From: Syntrophomonas sp.
GTDB lineage: Bacteria; Bacillota; Syntrophomonadia; Syntrophomonadales; Syntrophomonadaceae
Length of the DNA stretch: 64,000 nt
Direction: 5' to 3'
Assembly (NCBI GenBank): GCA_016841875.1
Contig: JAENYG010000017.1
Location: 1-64,000 of the forward strand
Under the pieces are notes generated by a model that had not been told where the DNA came from, made no database searches, and saw nothing but the letters and a program-made list of their open reading frames with translations. Below are positions 42,666 through 51,225 of this stretch, piece by piece. Within the stretch, counting starts at the first letter, position 1, and each line of letters starts with the position of its first letter. A program made the translations under genes and the position numbers.

Positions 42666-43972
42666 ATTCTCTCGCTGCCGGACTTTTAGGATTAGCGGCC
42701 TTTATGCTGCTCTTGATACTTCGTATGCCGATTGCGTATGCTATGGCCCTGGTCGGATTTGTAGGTTTTAGCTGCCTTACTTCTGTATCTTCAAGTTTCA
42801 GTATGGTAGCCAAGGAAATCTACAACACTTTTTCTTCATATTCTCTAAGTGTTATTGTAATGTTCATCTGGATGGGATTTCTTGCCTATTACTCGGGCAT
42901 TGGAACTCGATTGTATGTGTTTGCATATAAGCTGATTGGACACTGGCCGGGCGGCCTGGCCATAGCTACTCAGCTAGCCTGTGGGGTTTTTGGCGCCATC
43001 TGCGGTTCTAATACGGCTACGGCAGCAACCATGGGTGCGATTGCCCTGCCAGAAATGAAAAAATATAATTATGATATGTCCCTGGCTACTGCGAGCATTG
43101 CTGCTGGCGGAGTGCTGGGGGTACTAATTCCTCCCAGCGTGATATTTATTGTTTACGGTATGGCTACCGAACAGTCTATTGGAAAACTGTTTATGGCCGG
43201 TATCATCCCGGGCATTATGCTTATGTTGTTTTATATTATCACCATCTGGATTTTAACTTTGCGCCAATCTGCTCTGGGTCCGGCTGGACCCAGAGCAGAT
43301 TGGAAAGAGCGTTTTGACAGCCTGCGCGGCGGCCTGGCCGAAGTGCTGTTTGTGTTTGCCTTATCCATGGGCGGCCTGTTTGCGGGATGGTTCACTCCCA
43401 CCGAAGCTGGGGCAGTAGGTGCTGCCGGTGTACTGCTGGTGGCACTGCTGGGTAGAAACTTGACTATAGAAAATTTCAAAAAATCTCTTTTCGATGCCAC
43501 CCGCACTACAGCCATGATTATGCTGATGATTGCTGGAGCTATGATATTCGGCCGCTTTATGGCCATCAGCCGGGTCCCTTTTGAACTAGCTTCCTGGGCC
43601 GGATCATTACCCCTTCCTCCGGTTGCGGTAATGGCCATTATTCTACTTATCTATCTGATCCTGGGCTGCTTTATCGATGCCCTGGCACTTATTCTATTGA
43701 CCATACCTATCTTCTTCCCGGTGGTGGTAAATACTCTGGGTTACGACCCGATATGGTTTGGAGTGATCATGGTTATGGTAGTAGCTATGGGGGTGATCAC
43801 TCCTCCGGTAGGTATGAATGTCTATGTGATCAAAGGAGTAGCACCAGAAATTCCGATAGAACTAATATTCAAGGGTATATGGCCTTTTCTCATCGCTTTG
43901 ATAATTTGTTTGATAGTATTAATAGCCTTTCCCTCCATCGCCACCTTCCTCCCCTATTCACTAATGAAATAA
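42662..43972 (+). CDS. dctM: TRAP transporter large membrane subunit
   Basis: A 436-residue, roughly 12-helix DctM transporter. CGSNTATAATMGAIALPEM, GVLGVLIPPSVIFIVYG and GWFTPTEAGAVGA are the family motifs around the ion and substrate sites. It couples sodium or proton flow to uptake of the acid bound by DctP. The segment coding ALGPAGPRADWKE contains a 40-nt perfect palindrome (43264-43303), yet the protein sequence there is normal for the family. Confidence 0.93.
   Translation: MNSLAAGLLGLAAFMLLLILRMPIAYAMALVGFVGFSCLTSVSSSFSMVAKEIYNTFSSYSLSVIVMFIWMGFLAYYSGIGTRLYVFAYKLIGHWPGGLAIATQLACGVFGAICGSNTATAATMGAIALPEMKKYNYDMSLATASIAAGGVLGVLIPPSVIFIVYGMATEQSIGKLFMAGIIPGIMLMLFYIITIWILTLRQSALGPAGPRADWKERFDSLRGGLAEVLFVFALSMGGLFAGWFTPTEAGAVGAAGVLLVALLGRNLTIENFKKSLFDATRTTAMIMLMIAGAMIFGRFMAISRVPFELASWAGSLPLPPVAVMAIILLIYLILGCFIDALALILLTIPIFFPVVVNTLGYDPIWFGVIMVMVVAMGVITPPVGMNVYVIKGVAPEIPIELIFKGIWPFLIALIICLIVLIAFPSIATFLPYSLMK
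43264..43303 (+). repeat. 40-nt perfect palindrome inside dctM
   Basis: An 18-base arm starting CCAATCTGCTCTGG is exactly inverse to the arm ending CAGATTGG, with loop GGCT. It lies fully within the reading frame. Confidence 0.9.
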
Positions 43973-43973
43973 T

Positions 43974-44035
43974 ATATGTCAATGGGGACGGTTCCGCTTG
44001 ATAATATGAAACCGGAACCGTCCCCATTGACATAT
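43974..44035 (+). terminator. Long palindromic GGGGACGGTTC repeat after dctM
   Basis: Perfect 23-bp arms (43974-43996 and 44013-44035) containing ATGTCAATGGGGACGGTTCC, with a 16-base loop. It starts two bases after the dctM stop and probably acts as a terminator or mRNA 3' end stabiliser. The remaining gap to 44314 has a weaker CTGCGGC/GCTGCGG hairpin followed by TTTTT near 44180-44200. Confidence 0.85.
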
Positions 44036-44314
44036 TGTATGTATTTTCTAACAATATTTCTTTCCATAAGACTATAAACTTAAATTGAGTGTTTTTACAT
44101 GATTTGCATCCTATTGATTAATAAGCAAATAATGTGTATCATGGGAAAAATTAGTATCCAACTAACATCGACATGCAAAACTGCGGCTGAGGCTGCGGTT
44201 TTTGTAATCTTAACGATATTTACATTATCTGGATGTTGATAATTGGAAAAAATACATGATTTTTGATAATCTACCTGATAATTTGTCTAAGGTGTTTGGA
44301 GGGGAGGGGTATTA

Positions 44315-46624
44315 TTGATAGCCACTGCCAGCAAAGGTAATCATCTATTGAAGTTATACGAGAAGCGCATGGCCGAACTCAAGGTCGAACGAGATAATGA
44401 AGCGGTCCTGCGTAAACAGGCTGAAGAAAAATATTGTTCTTTCCAGCATTACATTGAAAGTCTCTTTGATAATATGACCGATATTATCTTTACCCTGGAT
44501 AAAGAATGGAAATTTATCAGTTTAAACAAAAGAACCGAACAGGGCCTGGGCCGACCTAAGCAAGACCTTATCGGCACCAGCGCAGTAGATTTATTGCCCC
44601 GCTGCATTGGTAATAATGTATATAGCCAATGTGTGAAGGCTATGCAAGAAAATATGGAAGTCCATTTTGATTTATACGAACCTGATCTAAACCAATGGCT
44701 CGAAGTAAATACCTACCCGCACCAGGATATTCTGGCAGTATTTATTCGTGATATCACGAAACATAAAGTGGCGGAAGAGGCTTTCAGGGGATCCAAGCAG
44801 GTTATCGATGACATTATCAATTTTCTGCCCGATGTAACTATTGTCGTTGACTGCCAGGGCCGGGTCATCGCCTGGAATCGAGCTGCCGAAGACATGACCG
44901 GAATAAAGTGTGATGATATTTGGGGTCAAGGTGATTATGCCTATGCTGTGCCCTTTTATGGTGAAAGGCGCCCCATACTGGTTGACCTGGTGCTGAAACC
45001 GGAAGAGCAGTGGGAAAAAGAATACGAAAAAATATATAGGAAGGGTAATGTCTTAATCGGGGAAAGAAGTTATGCCCTGGCCAGAGTATCGGGTTTGTAT
45101 CTCAGGGGTACGGCGGCACCCCTTTATGACCCTGCCGGTAACATCATCGGAGCTATCGAGTGCATAAGCGATATAAGCGATCACCGGCGTACAGAAGAGG
45201 CCTTACGAAACAGTGAGGAAATGTATCGCTGCATTGTCGAGACAGCCAATGAGGGGATCTGGCTGCTGGATCAAGATAATAAAATTATTCTGGTTAATAA
45301 AAAAATGGCTCAAATGCTCGGCTATGATATAGATGAGATTATGGGGGAGTCATTATATAAATTTATGGATGAGGAATGGGAAATTATCGCCCGAAAATAT
45401 AGCCTCCTGAAGCAGCAGGGCTTGGTTGAAACTTGTGAGTTTAAATACCTGCGCAAAAATGGAGATGCACTCTGGGCCCTATCATCAATAACTCCTGTTT
45501 ATGATAAAGAGAACAATTTCTCAGGTTCGCTGGCTATGATCACCGACATAACTGAAAGAAAAAAGGCAGAAGAGGCATTACGAAATAATGAAGAAATGTA
45601 CCGCCGAATTGTGGAAACAGCCAACGAAGGGATAGGTATGACTGACGATGTCGGTACGGTATTATTTGCTAACCATAAATTGGCTGAAATGCTTGGTTAT
45701 GATGCTGATGAAATGATCAATATGTCACTATATGATTTTACTTTTAAAGATGACAAATTGTTGATTGATGACCTTATGGAAAGACGGCGCCGGGGAGTTA
45801 AAGAAGTCTATAATATCAAATACCGACGTAAGGACGGTTCTGCTTTATGGGCAATTGTTGTCGTCCAACCTATTGTAGATAACTCCGGGAACTATGTAGG
45901 TTCGCTAGGTATGGTTACTGATATCAGTGAAAATAGAAAGTTGGAAATGGAAGTGGCCTATCTAGACCGTCTAAATCTGGTGGGAGAAATTGCTGCGGGT
46001 ATCGGCCATGAAATAAGAAATCCTATGACTGCAGTACGTGGTTTCTTGCAAATACTGGGCCAGGACGAAAAGTACCTCCATGATAAGGAACATTTTAATC
46101 TGATGATTGAAGAATTGGACCGCGCCAACTCCATCATTACAGAATTTCTCTCCTTGGCTAAAAATCGGGAGGTTAAGCTGGAAGCAGGCGACCTCAATGA
46201 TGTAATAGCAGCCATCCTTCCCTTGATACAAGCAGAGGCCATAGTCCATGATAAACATATCAGCATTAATCTGAAACCAATACCAGATCTCCTGTTGGAT
46301 GAAAGAGAAATCCGCCAGTTGATCCTGAACCTGGTTCGCAATGGATTGGATGCCATGCAGTCAGGGGGAATTCTGAGCATAGAAACATTTACCAGCAATA
46401 ACGAGGTGGTTTTGGCTATCAAAGACCAGGGAAGCGGATTAGATGAGAGTATACTGGATAAACTTGGCACTCCCTTTATTACTACTAAAGAGAATGGGAC
46501 CGGGTTGGGCCTGCCAGTGTGCTATAGTATTGCAGCTCGACACCGTGCTCGAATAACATTGGAGACAAGTCCTGATGGCACCAATTTTTATGTCATATTC
46601 CATGTGCCGCATATTGACTGTTAA
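44315..46624 (+). CDS. Four-PAS sensor histidine kinase
   Basis: A 769-residue soluble kinase with a coiled-coil start (about 10-45), then four PAS domains at roughly 47-150, 157-295, 300-420 and 425-545. The third and fourth are close relatives (EEMYRCIVETANEGIW and EEMYRRIVETANEGIG), a recent internal duplication. The HisKA domain has GIGHEIRNPMTAVRGF with the phosphorylated His near 565; the ATPase domain has NLVRNGLDAM and GTGLGLPVC. The TTG start at 44315 follows GGAGGGGAGGGG. No response regulator gene is adjacent, so its partner is unknown; it may control the TRAP or reductase genes. Confidence 0.88.
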   Translation: MIATASKGNHLLKLYEKRMAELKVERDNEAVLRKQAEEKYCSFQHYIESLFDNMTDIIFTLDKEWKFISLNKRTEQGLGRPKQDLIGTSAVDLLPRCIGNNVYSQCVKAMQENMEVHFDLYEPDLNQWLEVNTYPHQDILAVFIRDITKHKVAEEAFRGSKQVIDDIINFLPDVTIVVDCQGRVIAWNRAAEDMTGIKCDDIWGQGDYAYAVPFYGERRPILVDLVLKPEEQWEKEYEKIYRKGNVLIGERSYALARVSGLYLRGTAAPLYDPAGNIIGAIECISDISDHRRTEEALRNSEEMYRCIVETANEGIWLLDQDNKIILVNKKMAQMLGYDIDEIMGESLYKFMDEEWEIIARKYSLLKQQGLVETCEFKYLRKNGDALWALSSITPVYDKENNFSGSLAMITDITERKKAEEALRNNEEMYRRIVETANEGIGMTDDVGTVLFANHKLAEMLGYDADEMINMSLYDFTFKDDKLLIDDLMERRRRGVKEVYNIKYRRKDGSALWAIVVVQPIVDNSGNYVGSLGMVTDISENRKLEMEVAYLDRLNLVGEIAAGIGHEIRNPMTAVRGFLQILGQDEKYLHDKEHFNLMIEELDRANSIITEFLSLAKNREVKLEAGDLNDVIAAILPLIQAEAIVHDKHISINLKPIPDLLLDEREIRQLILNLVRNGLDAMQSGGILSIETFTSNNEVVLAIKDQGSGLDESILDKLGTPFITTKENGTGLGLPVCYSIAARHRARITLETSPDGTNFYVIFHVPHIDC

Positions 46625-46625
46625 G

Positions 46626-46699
46626 GTGTCGCGGGGACGGTTCTTTTGACACCCCCGCAAAGATCGGATAGCGTGTCAAAAGAACCGTCCCCGCGACAC
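46626..46699 (+). terminator. Bidirectional palindromic GGGGACGGTTC repeat
   Basis: Two 27-base arms (46626-46652 and 46673-46699) are perfect inverse copies, starting GTGTCGCGGGGACGGTTC. It fills the space between two convergent genes. Confidence 0.9.
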
Positions 46700-46700
46700 T

Positions 46701-47756
46701 TTACTGATTAATAAATCGTGGTACTTTGGGGACCGGGTTTACCCGGTCTAGATCATACAGTACTATCATAGGATCGATGGAATAGGGAGCAAGTTTCTCC
46801 TGTACCAGATTTTTTTCATTATCCAAATCGGAACTGGCTGGGATCCAGATGTCTATAAGTATGGGCCTTTCCTGTTCGGACATCGGGTTGACTATCTCCA
46901 GGGCTAAAACACAAACCTCACAGTGGCTGGAGAAAAAGAGAATATAGTCTTTATTGATGTCAATTTGGACCGGACTTCCGTCAGCACTATAAAAAGTCGT
47001 CAAAGTATTTTCAGGATCTTCTGGCTGGATGACCTCCGCGGTTTCCCCTTCAGCAGTCCTATCAGTCGTAGCGCTGCCGACCTCTTCACTCTTTTGATTA
47101 TCATCAATCAGACCTTCATTAACGTTTTCTGTCTCTTTCCCATCTGCTGCCGTCTCCGAGGATTTTCCTTCCCCCAGGTTGATATCTGCTACCGCTTCCT
47201 TATCAGGTTCCTGGGATATAACTGTTTCTTTTTCGTCTGTAATCTGAGCTGCCTCGACAGCATCAAAGGAATTCATCCTTTTGTCAGGCTGGTTTGCGGT
47301 ATCACCATAAGGCAGCACCAACATAATAAAAACCCCTGCCACCAGTATCGGGGCCAGGGGCATGAACCTGGCTAGAGTCGATTGCCGCTCCTGATACCAC
47401 AGCAACAGCCATAAAGTAATCATTATTCCTGCTGATATCATGCAAAAAACACAGAATTGTTTGAGAATAAAAGCCTGTATGATGATCAACATCATAGATG
47501 TTACAGCACCGGCAGCAGTTAACAATAATCCATAATTTCTATTTCCGGTTTTTATGCAGATATAAATCAACCCATATCCCAGTGCGCCAAAATATGCTAT
47601 GGGTATTCCGAAAGGCTGACCCCATATGCTGTTATGGACCGTCTCACATATTTCACACCCATATTTCGTCAGGCTGATGTACAGACTATCGATTAATCCC
47701 ATTATGGCAAGTAATTTAATAAGCAGGTTATTATTAAGCAGGATAATGCCCCCCAT
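46701..47756 (-). CDS. VKOR-family membrane oxidoreductase with thioredoxin-like tail
   Basis: A 351-residue protein. The first 150 residues are a four- to five-helix vitamin K epoxide reductase domain: CEIC in the first loop, and the active-site CVFC on the last helix. A low-complexity acidic linker (about 165-255, rich in Glu, Asp, Thr, Ala) leads to a C-terminal thioredoxin-like region with SSHCEVC. VKOR proteins oxidise thiols and pass electrons to quinone, so this could make disulfides in exported proteins or keep thiols ready for cytochrome c maturation nearby. The tail's CxxC would be the redox partner. The Pro-cis loop region is not clear. Confidence 0.8.
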   Translation of the reverse strand: MGGIILLNNNLLIKLLAIMGLIDSLYISLTKYGCEICETVHNSIWGQPFGIPIAYFGALGYGLIYICIKTGNRNYGLLLTAAGAVTSMMLIIIQAFILKQFCVFCMISAGIMITLWLLLWYQERQSTLARFMPLAPILVAGVFIMLVLPYGDTANQPDKRMNSFDAVEAAQITDEKETVISQEPDKEAVADINLGEGKSSETAADGKETENVNEGLIDDNQKSEEVGSATTDRTAEGETAEVIQPEDPENTLTTFYSADGSPVQIDINKDYILFFSSHCEVCVLALEIVNPMSEQERPILIDIWIPASSDLDNEKNLVQEKLAPYSIDPMIVLYDLDRVNPVPKVPRFINQ

Positions 47757-47959
47757 GACACAGTTTTCTAATTTTTATATATGTTTAATATGTTACCATT
47801 AGATTCCTCAAGGATAAAGATAAAGTATTGATCTCTATTTACTGTTTTCTCCTACCTGCCACTATTAAAAACCGCTGCATAAATATGCTGCTTTTAAAGG
47901 AACTTGTAAACTTTTATAGAAGTTCATTTAAATTGAATGCCATTTAATAGGAGGAAAAT

Positions 47960-49768
47960 ATGAAATTTTATGGACGCAGGTATGTGTGTTTGCTCATCGT
48001 TTTTCTAATGGGTATAAATTTATTCTGCATACCGGATAGAGGATATGCCGAAGCAGAAGCAGTTGAATCAAAAATAAAGCTGGAGCTAGAAGAGAATTCA
48101 CTTACCCATCGTCCTTATATTGGGACAGTATGTGGTTCAAAAGAAGGTCTGCAAATCAAACTGAATTTCCCGGGCATAAAAGAGGGCAGTTTAAAAGTTA
48201 AGCCTCCTAAGCTGGGTATAATTCAAGGAAACTCTTTAGGTTGGAACGATAAAATAAAACTGGAGAACAACAGCGGCATAATAAATTACATTCCCCCAGA
48301 TTATCTGGCCGAATGGCAGTTAAAAGACCAGGATCCTCAAACTTCAAAATGGTATACCCTGGATATAGTTGCTTTGACTTATCTGGATGCAAATGACAAC
48401 GAACAGGAAATAACTGCTGATATCCGTCTTTACCGCCCTCCTATAATACTGACATCTGGATTCACAGGAGACGATAAGATTTGGGCTAACTGTTCCCTAT
48501 ACCTTAATGAACAAAAATTTGATACGCAAATATGCAGTTGCAATGCCCTGGATGAATCTATGAGAGCTCAGACCCAGACACTTCAGCAGAGCATCGACAT
48601 CAAAAAGGAGGAATACCTGCAGCAGGACATAAAGATCCAGCAGGTAGATATGGTGGCCCATGGCATAGGCGGCCTAATCGGCCGGTTTTATGTGGAAAAC
48701 AATCAAGATAGTAATATTGATATTCGCAAACTCATTATGGTAGGTACTCCCAATCATGGTATCAATATAACCGACCTGCCTGCTTCCAGCCTGCAGGCCC
48801 AGCTTTTATCGGGGCATGAATCTAGTATAAAACAGATTAATAAAAATAGTGATTTTCTTAGAGCGCTGAATGAAGGAGAAACATACGGCACTCACCTTAA
48901 TGATAATGTTCAATACGCAAACATTTATAGTTATTCACCTTATCCGGGCTATTATTCCGGAGACATGCTGATAACGGCAGCATCAATATATTTGAATGGA
49001 GTTCCGGGCTATGCAGTCTCTGGTGATGTGCACTCCACTGCTTTCCCGGGAACCCCTATAGCAGATGACCCCCGGGTGTGGGAAGCTATCACCGCCTGGC
49101 TTAACCAGGAAATTTATCGTCCTGATTTGGATCGTCTGAGCATTGGAGTATGCAAAACCGAAGGTGAGGTAACTATCAGGAAATATACTGAAGAGATAAC
49201 AGATATTAAAGTTCAAGATACTTCAACCAGGCTAACGGCCGGGGAAGATTTATGCACCGAAGATGGGAAATGTGTGCTCAGATTTATGATCAACGGAAAC
49301 AGCTGGGCTTACGTTTACCTGGACCGTAATACAGAAGCTGCATTTGACTATATATCTCCTGAACTTATAGAAATAAGGGTAAAACGAGGAAATGTAAGGT
49401 TTAATACCTTAAAAGAAGGTGGTCATTTTTCGGTAGTATTGGTGGAAGATGCTAACATTCAAAGAATCAGGCTAACGGACCGAGATACTGATTTCATAGT
49501 GTCCTTAAATGATAACATTGAGGTATATACATTTACCGGCCAGGTTTTTGCAGGGGTCATGAATACCAGCAATGATATGGAGATCCGCACTTTAAGAAGT
49601 GCCGAAGGCATCCTGTTAGATACAAATAATAATGTTCATAATTTAGTTACAGTATCTGATCTCTGGTACGAAGATGATTTTTATAAATTTACGTTCTGGG
49701 ATAAAGTAAAGGAATATCTGATCCAATTAAAGGAAAAAGCTCAAATACTGGTCAAGCGCATCCTGTAG
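47960..49768 (+). CDS. Secreted lipase-like alpha/beta hydrolase without nucleophile Ser, FecR-like tail
   Basis: A 602-residue protein with a signal peptide (hydrophobic 8-25, cleavage near GYAEAEA). Residues about 155-390 form an alpha/beta-hydrolase fold: PIILTSGFTGD as oxyanion-loop strand, VDMVAHGIGGLIGRFYV as nucleophile elbow, and LIMVGTPNHGI. In active lipases the elbow reads GHSxGG; here Gly235 replaces the Ser, so catalysis is unlikely. The C-terminal 180 residues resemble a FecR-like beta domain (VRFNTLKEGGHFSVV). It may bind an envelope lipid or polymer rather than cut it. GGAGG precedes the ATG. Confidence 0.7.
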   Translation: MKFYGRRYVCLLIVFLMGINLFCIPDRGYAEAEAVESKIKLELEENSLTHRPYIGTVCGSKEGLQIKLNFPGIKEGSLKVKPPKLGIIQGNSLGWNDKIKLENNSGIINYIPPDYLAEWQLKDQDPQTSKWYTLDIVALTYLDANDNEQEITADIRLYRPPIILTSGFTGDDKIWANCSLYLNEQKFDTQICSCNALDESMRAQTQTLQQSIDIKKEEYLQQDIKIQQVDMVAHGIGGLIGRFYVENNQDSNIDIRKLIMVGTPNHGINITDLPASSLQAQLLSGHESSIKQINKNSDFLRALNEGETYGTHLNDNVQYANIYSYSPYPGYYSGDMLITAASIYLNGVPGYAVSGDVHSTAFPGTPIADDPRVWEAITAWLNQEIYRPDLDRLSIGVCKTEGEVTIRKYTEEITDIKVQDTSTRLTAGEDLCTEDGKCVLRFMINGNSWAYVYLDRNTEAAFDYISPELIEIRVKRGNVRFNTLKEGGHFSVVLVEDANIQRIRLTDRDTDFIVSLNDNIEVYTFTGQVFAGVMNTSNDMEIRTLRSAEGILLDTNNNVHNLVTVSDLWYEDDFYKFTFWDKVKEYLIQLKEKAQILVKRIL

Positions 49769-49771
49769 CTA

Positions 49772-49840
49772 AACATCATGAAAAGGGACCGTCCCTCTTC
49801 CCGCTAACGCAGAACAGATGGGACAGTCCCTGATGTTTCC
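49772..49840 (+). terminator. Hairpin with degenerate GGGACCGTCCC repeats
   Basis: AAACATCA at the left pairs with TGATGTTT at the right; inside are AGGGACCGTCCC and GGGACAGTCCC. It lies just after the lipase-like gene and is a variant of the dispersed palindromes. Confidence 0.6.
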
Positions 49841-49918
49841 CAGCACAGCCCCTGGAATTATATTTTCAGAGGCTATAGGAGGGCTTTATTCCTAGCTCTA
49901 TCTTAGCAGGGTAGATTA

Positions 49919-50101
49919 TTATTTTTCAGCCAAATCATCCAGATAGTCATCTGTTTCCTCTCGGGCTTTCTTGAAATTGCTCAGGGCTTTACCTATCGAT
50001 TCCCCTACCTTGGGCAATTTGCCGGGTCCTACTATTATTAATAAAATAACAAGAATAAATACCATTTCCCAGGGGCCAAAGTTGCCAATCAGTCCAAACA
50101 T
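49919..50101 (-). CDS. tatA: Sec-independent translocase protein TatA
   Basis: A 60-residue TatA/E protein: one N-terminal helix (EMVFILVILLIIVGP), the FGP/GPGKLP hinge, and an amphipathic helix (GKALSNFKKAREE). It forms the Tat pore for folded exports such as the FAD lipoproteins at 53469 and 59558. AGAGGAGGAAG precedes the ATG. The adjacent tatC is incomplete. Confidence 0.92.
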   Translation of the reverse strand: MFGLIGNFGPWEMVFILVILLIIVGPGKLPKVGESIGKALSNFKKAREETDDYLDDLAEK

Positions 50102-50120
50102 AGTTCTTCCTCCTCTTTCT

Positions 50121-50432
50121 TTAGGCTGGGCTGCCCACAGTTTCCATCCGCCTGCTGCCCGTTATTCTCGCTACTACAACACTTATTTCAAATAGGATAT
50201 ATACTGGAATGGCCATCAAGGCCATGGAAATTGGGTCTCCACCGGGAGTTAAGGCCGCGGATAATACCGCGATAGTCAATATAGCATATTTGCGATTACT
50301 CGATAAGAGCTGGTGGTTAATTATTCCCAGTCTGCTCAAAAGCCATGACAGCACCGGCAGTTCAAATACCAGCCCAAAAGGCAGGGTAAAAGCCAAAATA
50401 AATCCGGCATACTCAGTTGGATGGATACCCCG
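50121..50432 (-). pseudogene. tatC: C-terminal fragment of tatC
   Basis: The open frame reads FTLPFGLVFELPVLSWLL, then LTPGGDPISMALMAIPVYILFE, matching the last part of TatC (conserved FELP and TPxxD motifs). A full TatC has about 240 residues and six helices; here only about 100 residues remain before a stop at 50433-50435, and the ccsB gene ends eight bases away. The N-terminal half, which recognises the twin-arginine signal, is gone. A working tatC should therefore exist elsewhere, or the 5' part has been displaced. Confidence 0.75.
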
Positions 50433-50439
50433 CTAATTT

Positions 50440-51225
50440 CTAACCGTAGCTGTGCAGTCCAGATAATAGATAGTTAACTCCGAAAAAAGTAAAGAGCACT
50501 AAAATGAAGCCTGCTAGCGCTATAAGGTTAGCATTACTGCCTTTCCAGCCTTTGCTGCGATATATGTGGAGATATATAGCATAAATTATCCAGGTTACCA
50601 GGGCCCAGGTTTCTTTGGGATCCCAGCTCCAGTAGGTTCCCCAGGTCTCCTCCGCCCATACGCCACCTAAAACTATAGATATAGATAACATTACAAAGCC
50701 TCCGGCTACAGTCCGATAAACATTAAAATCGCCATTTTTTTCTTTCTTCATTAGCTGTACTAATGCCAGGGCTGCACCGAGGGTAAAGGCACTGTAGGCA
50801 ATTACTGCTGTTAATACATGACTGGTCAACCACGGGCTCTTAAGGGCGGGCATCAACGGGCTAACTGTTCCATGTTGGTTCGGCATAAGAATAAACACCG
50901 ATGCCAGCAATAAAGCCGCAATGAACATCAATACTGCCCCACCATTTTTGCTCTGACTCATCTTTTCATACATCAGATACAGCAGCACACTTACAAAAGT
51001 GAAGCTGAGTATGAATTCATACCCGTCAGTTAAAGGTAATCGGCCGCTTAATATAGTCCGTACCACAAGAGCAGTCATATTAGCAAGAACACCAATAACT
51101 GCTGATGCTGATGCCAGCACTAACAGATTTTTTCCTCTATTTTTCAATCCTACCATATAGAAAACGCTGCTTATTAAATACATAAATAGTGCCAGACCTA
51201 CACCTGTTTTAATCAGTACTGCCAT
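50440..51225 (-). CDS. ccsB: Cytochrome c biogenesis protein CcsB/CcsA (ResC type)
   Basis: A 261-residue, eight-helix haem-handling protein. The tryptophan-rich WGTYWSWDPKETWAL motif binds haem, with conserved His residues in SHVLTAVIAYS and HIYRSKGW. With ResB it forms the system II cytochrome c synthase that attaches haem to CxxCH motifs. The ATG at 51225 is seven bases from GGAGG; a closer ATG at 51231 is too near. It overlaps resB by 17 bases. Confidence 0.9.
   Translation of the reverse strand: MAVLIKTGVGLALFMYLISSVFYMVGLKNRGKNLLVLASASAVIGVLANMTALVVRTILSGRLPLTDGYEFILSFTFVSVLLYLMYEKMSQSKNGGAVLMFIAALLLASVFILMPNQHGTVSPLMPALKSPWLTSHVLTAVIAYSAFTLGAALALVQLMKKEKNGDFNVYRTVAGGFVMLSISIVLGGVWAEETWGTYWSWDPKETWALVTWIIYAIYLHIYRSKGWKGSNANLIALAGFILVLFTFFGVNYLLSGLHSYG

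Noticed and set aside
43264-43303. Palindromic coding insertion of the Rickettsia RPE type in dctM
   Set aside because: The encoded ALGPAGPRADWKE matches the usual DctM sequence at this position, so nothing was inserted.
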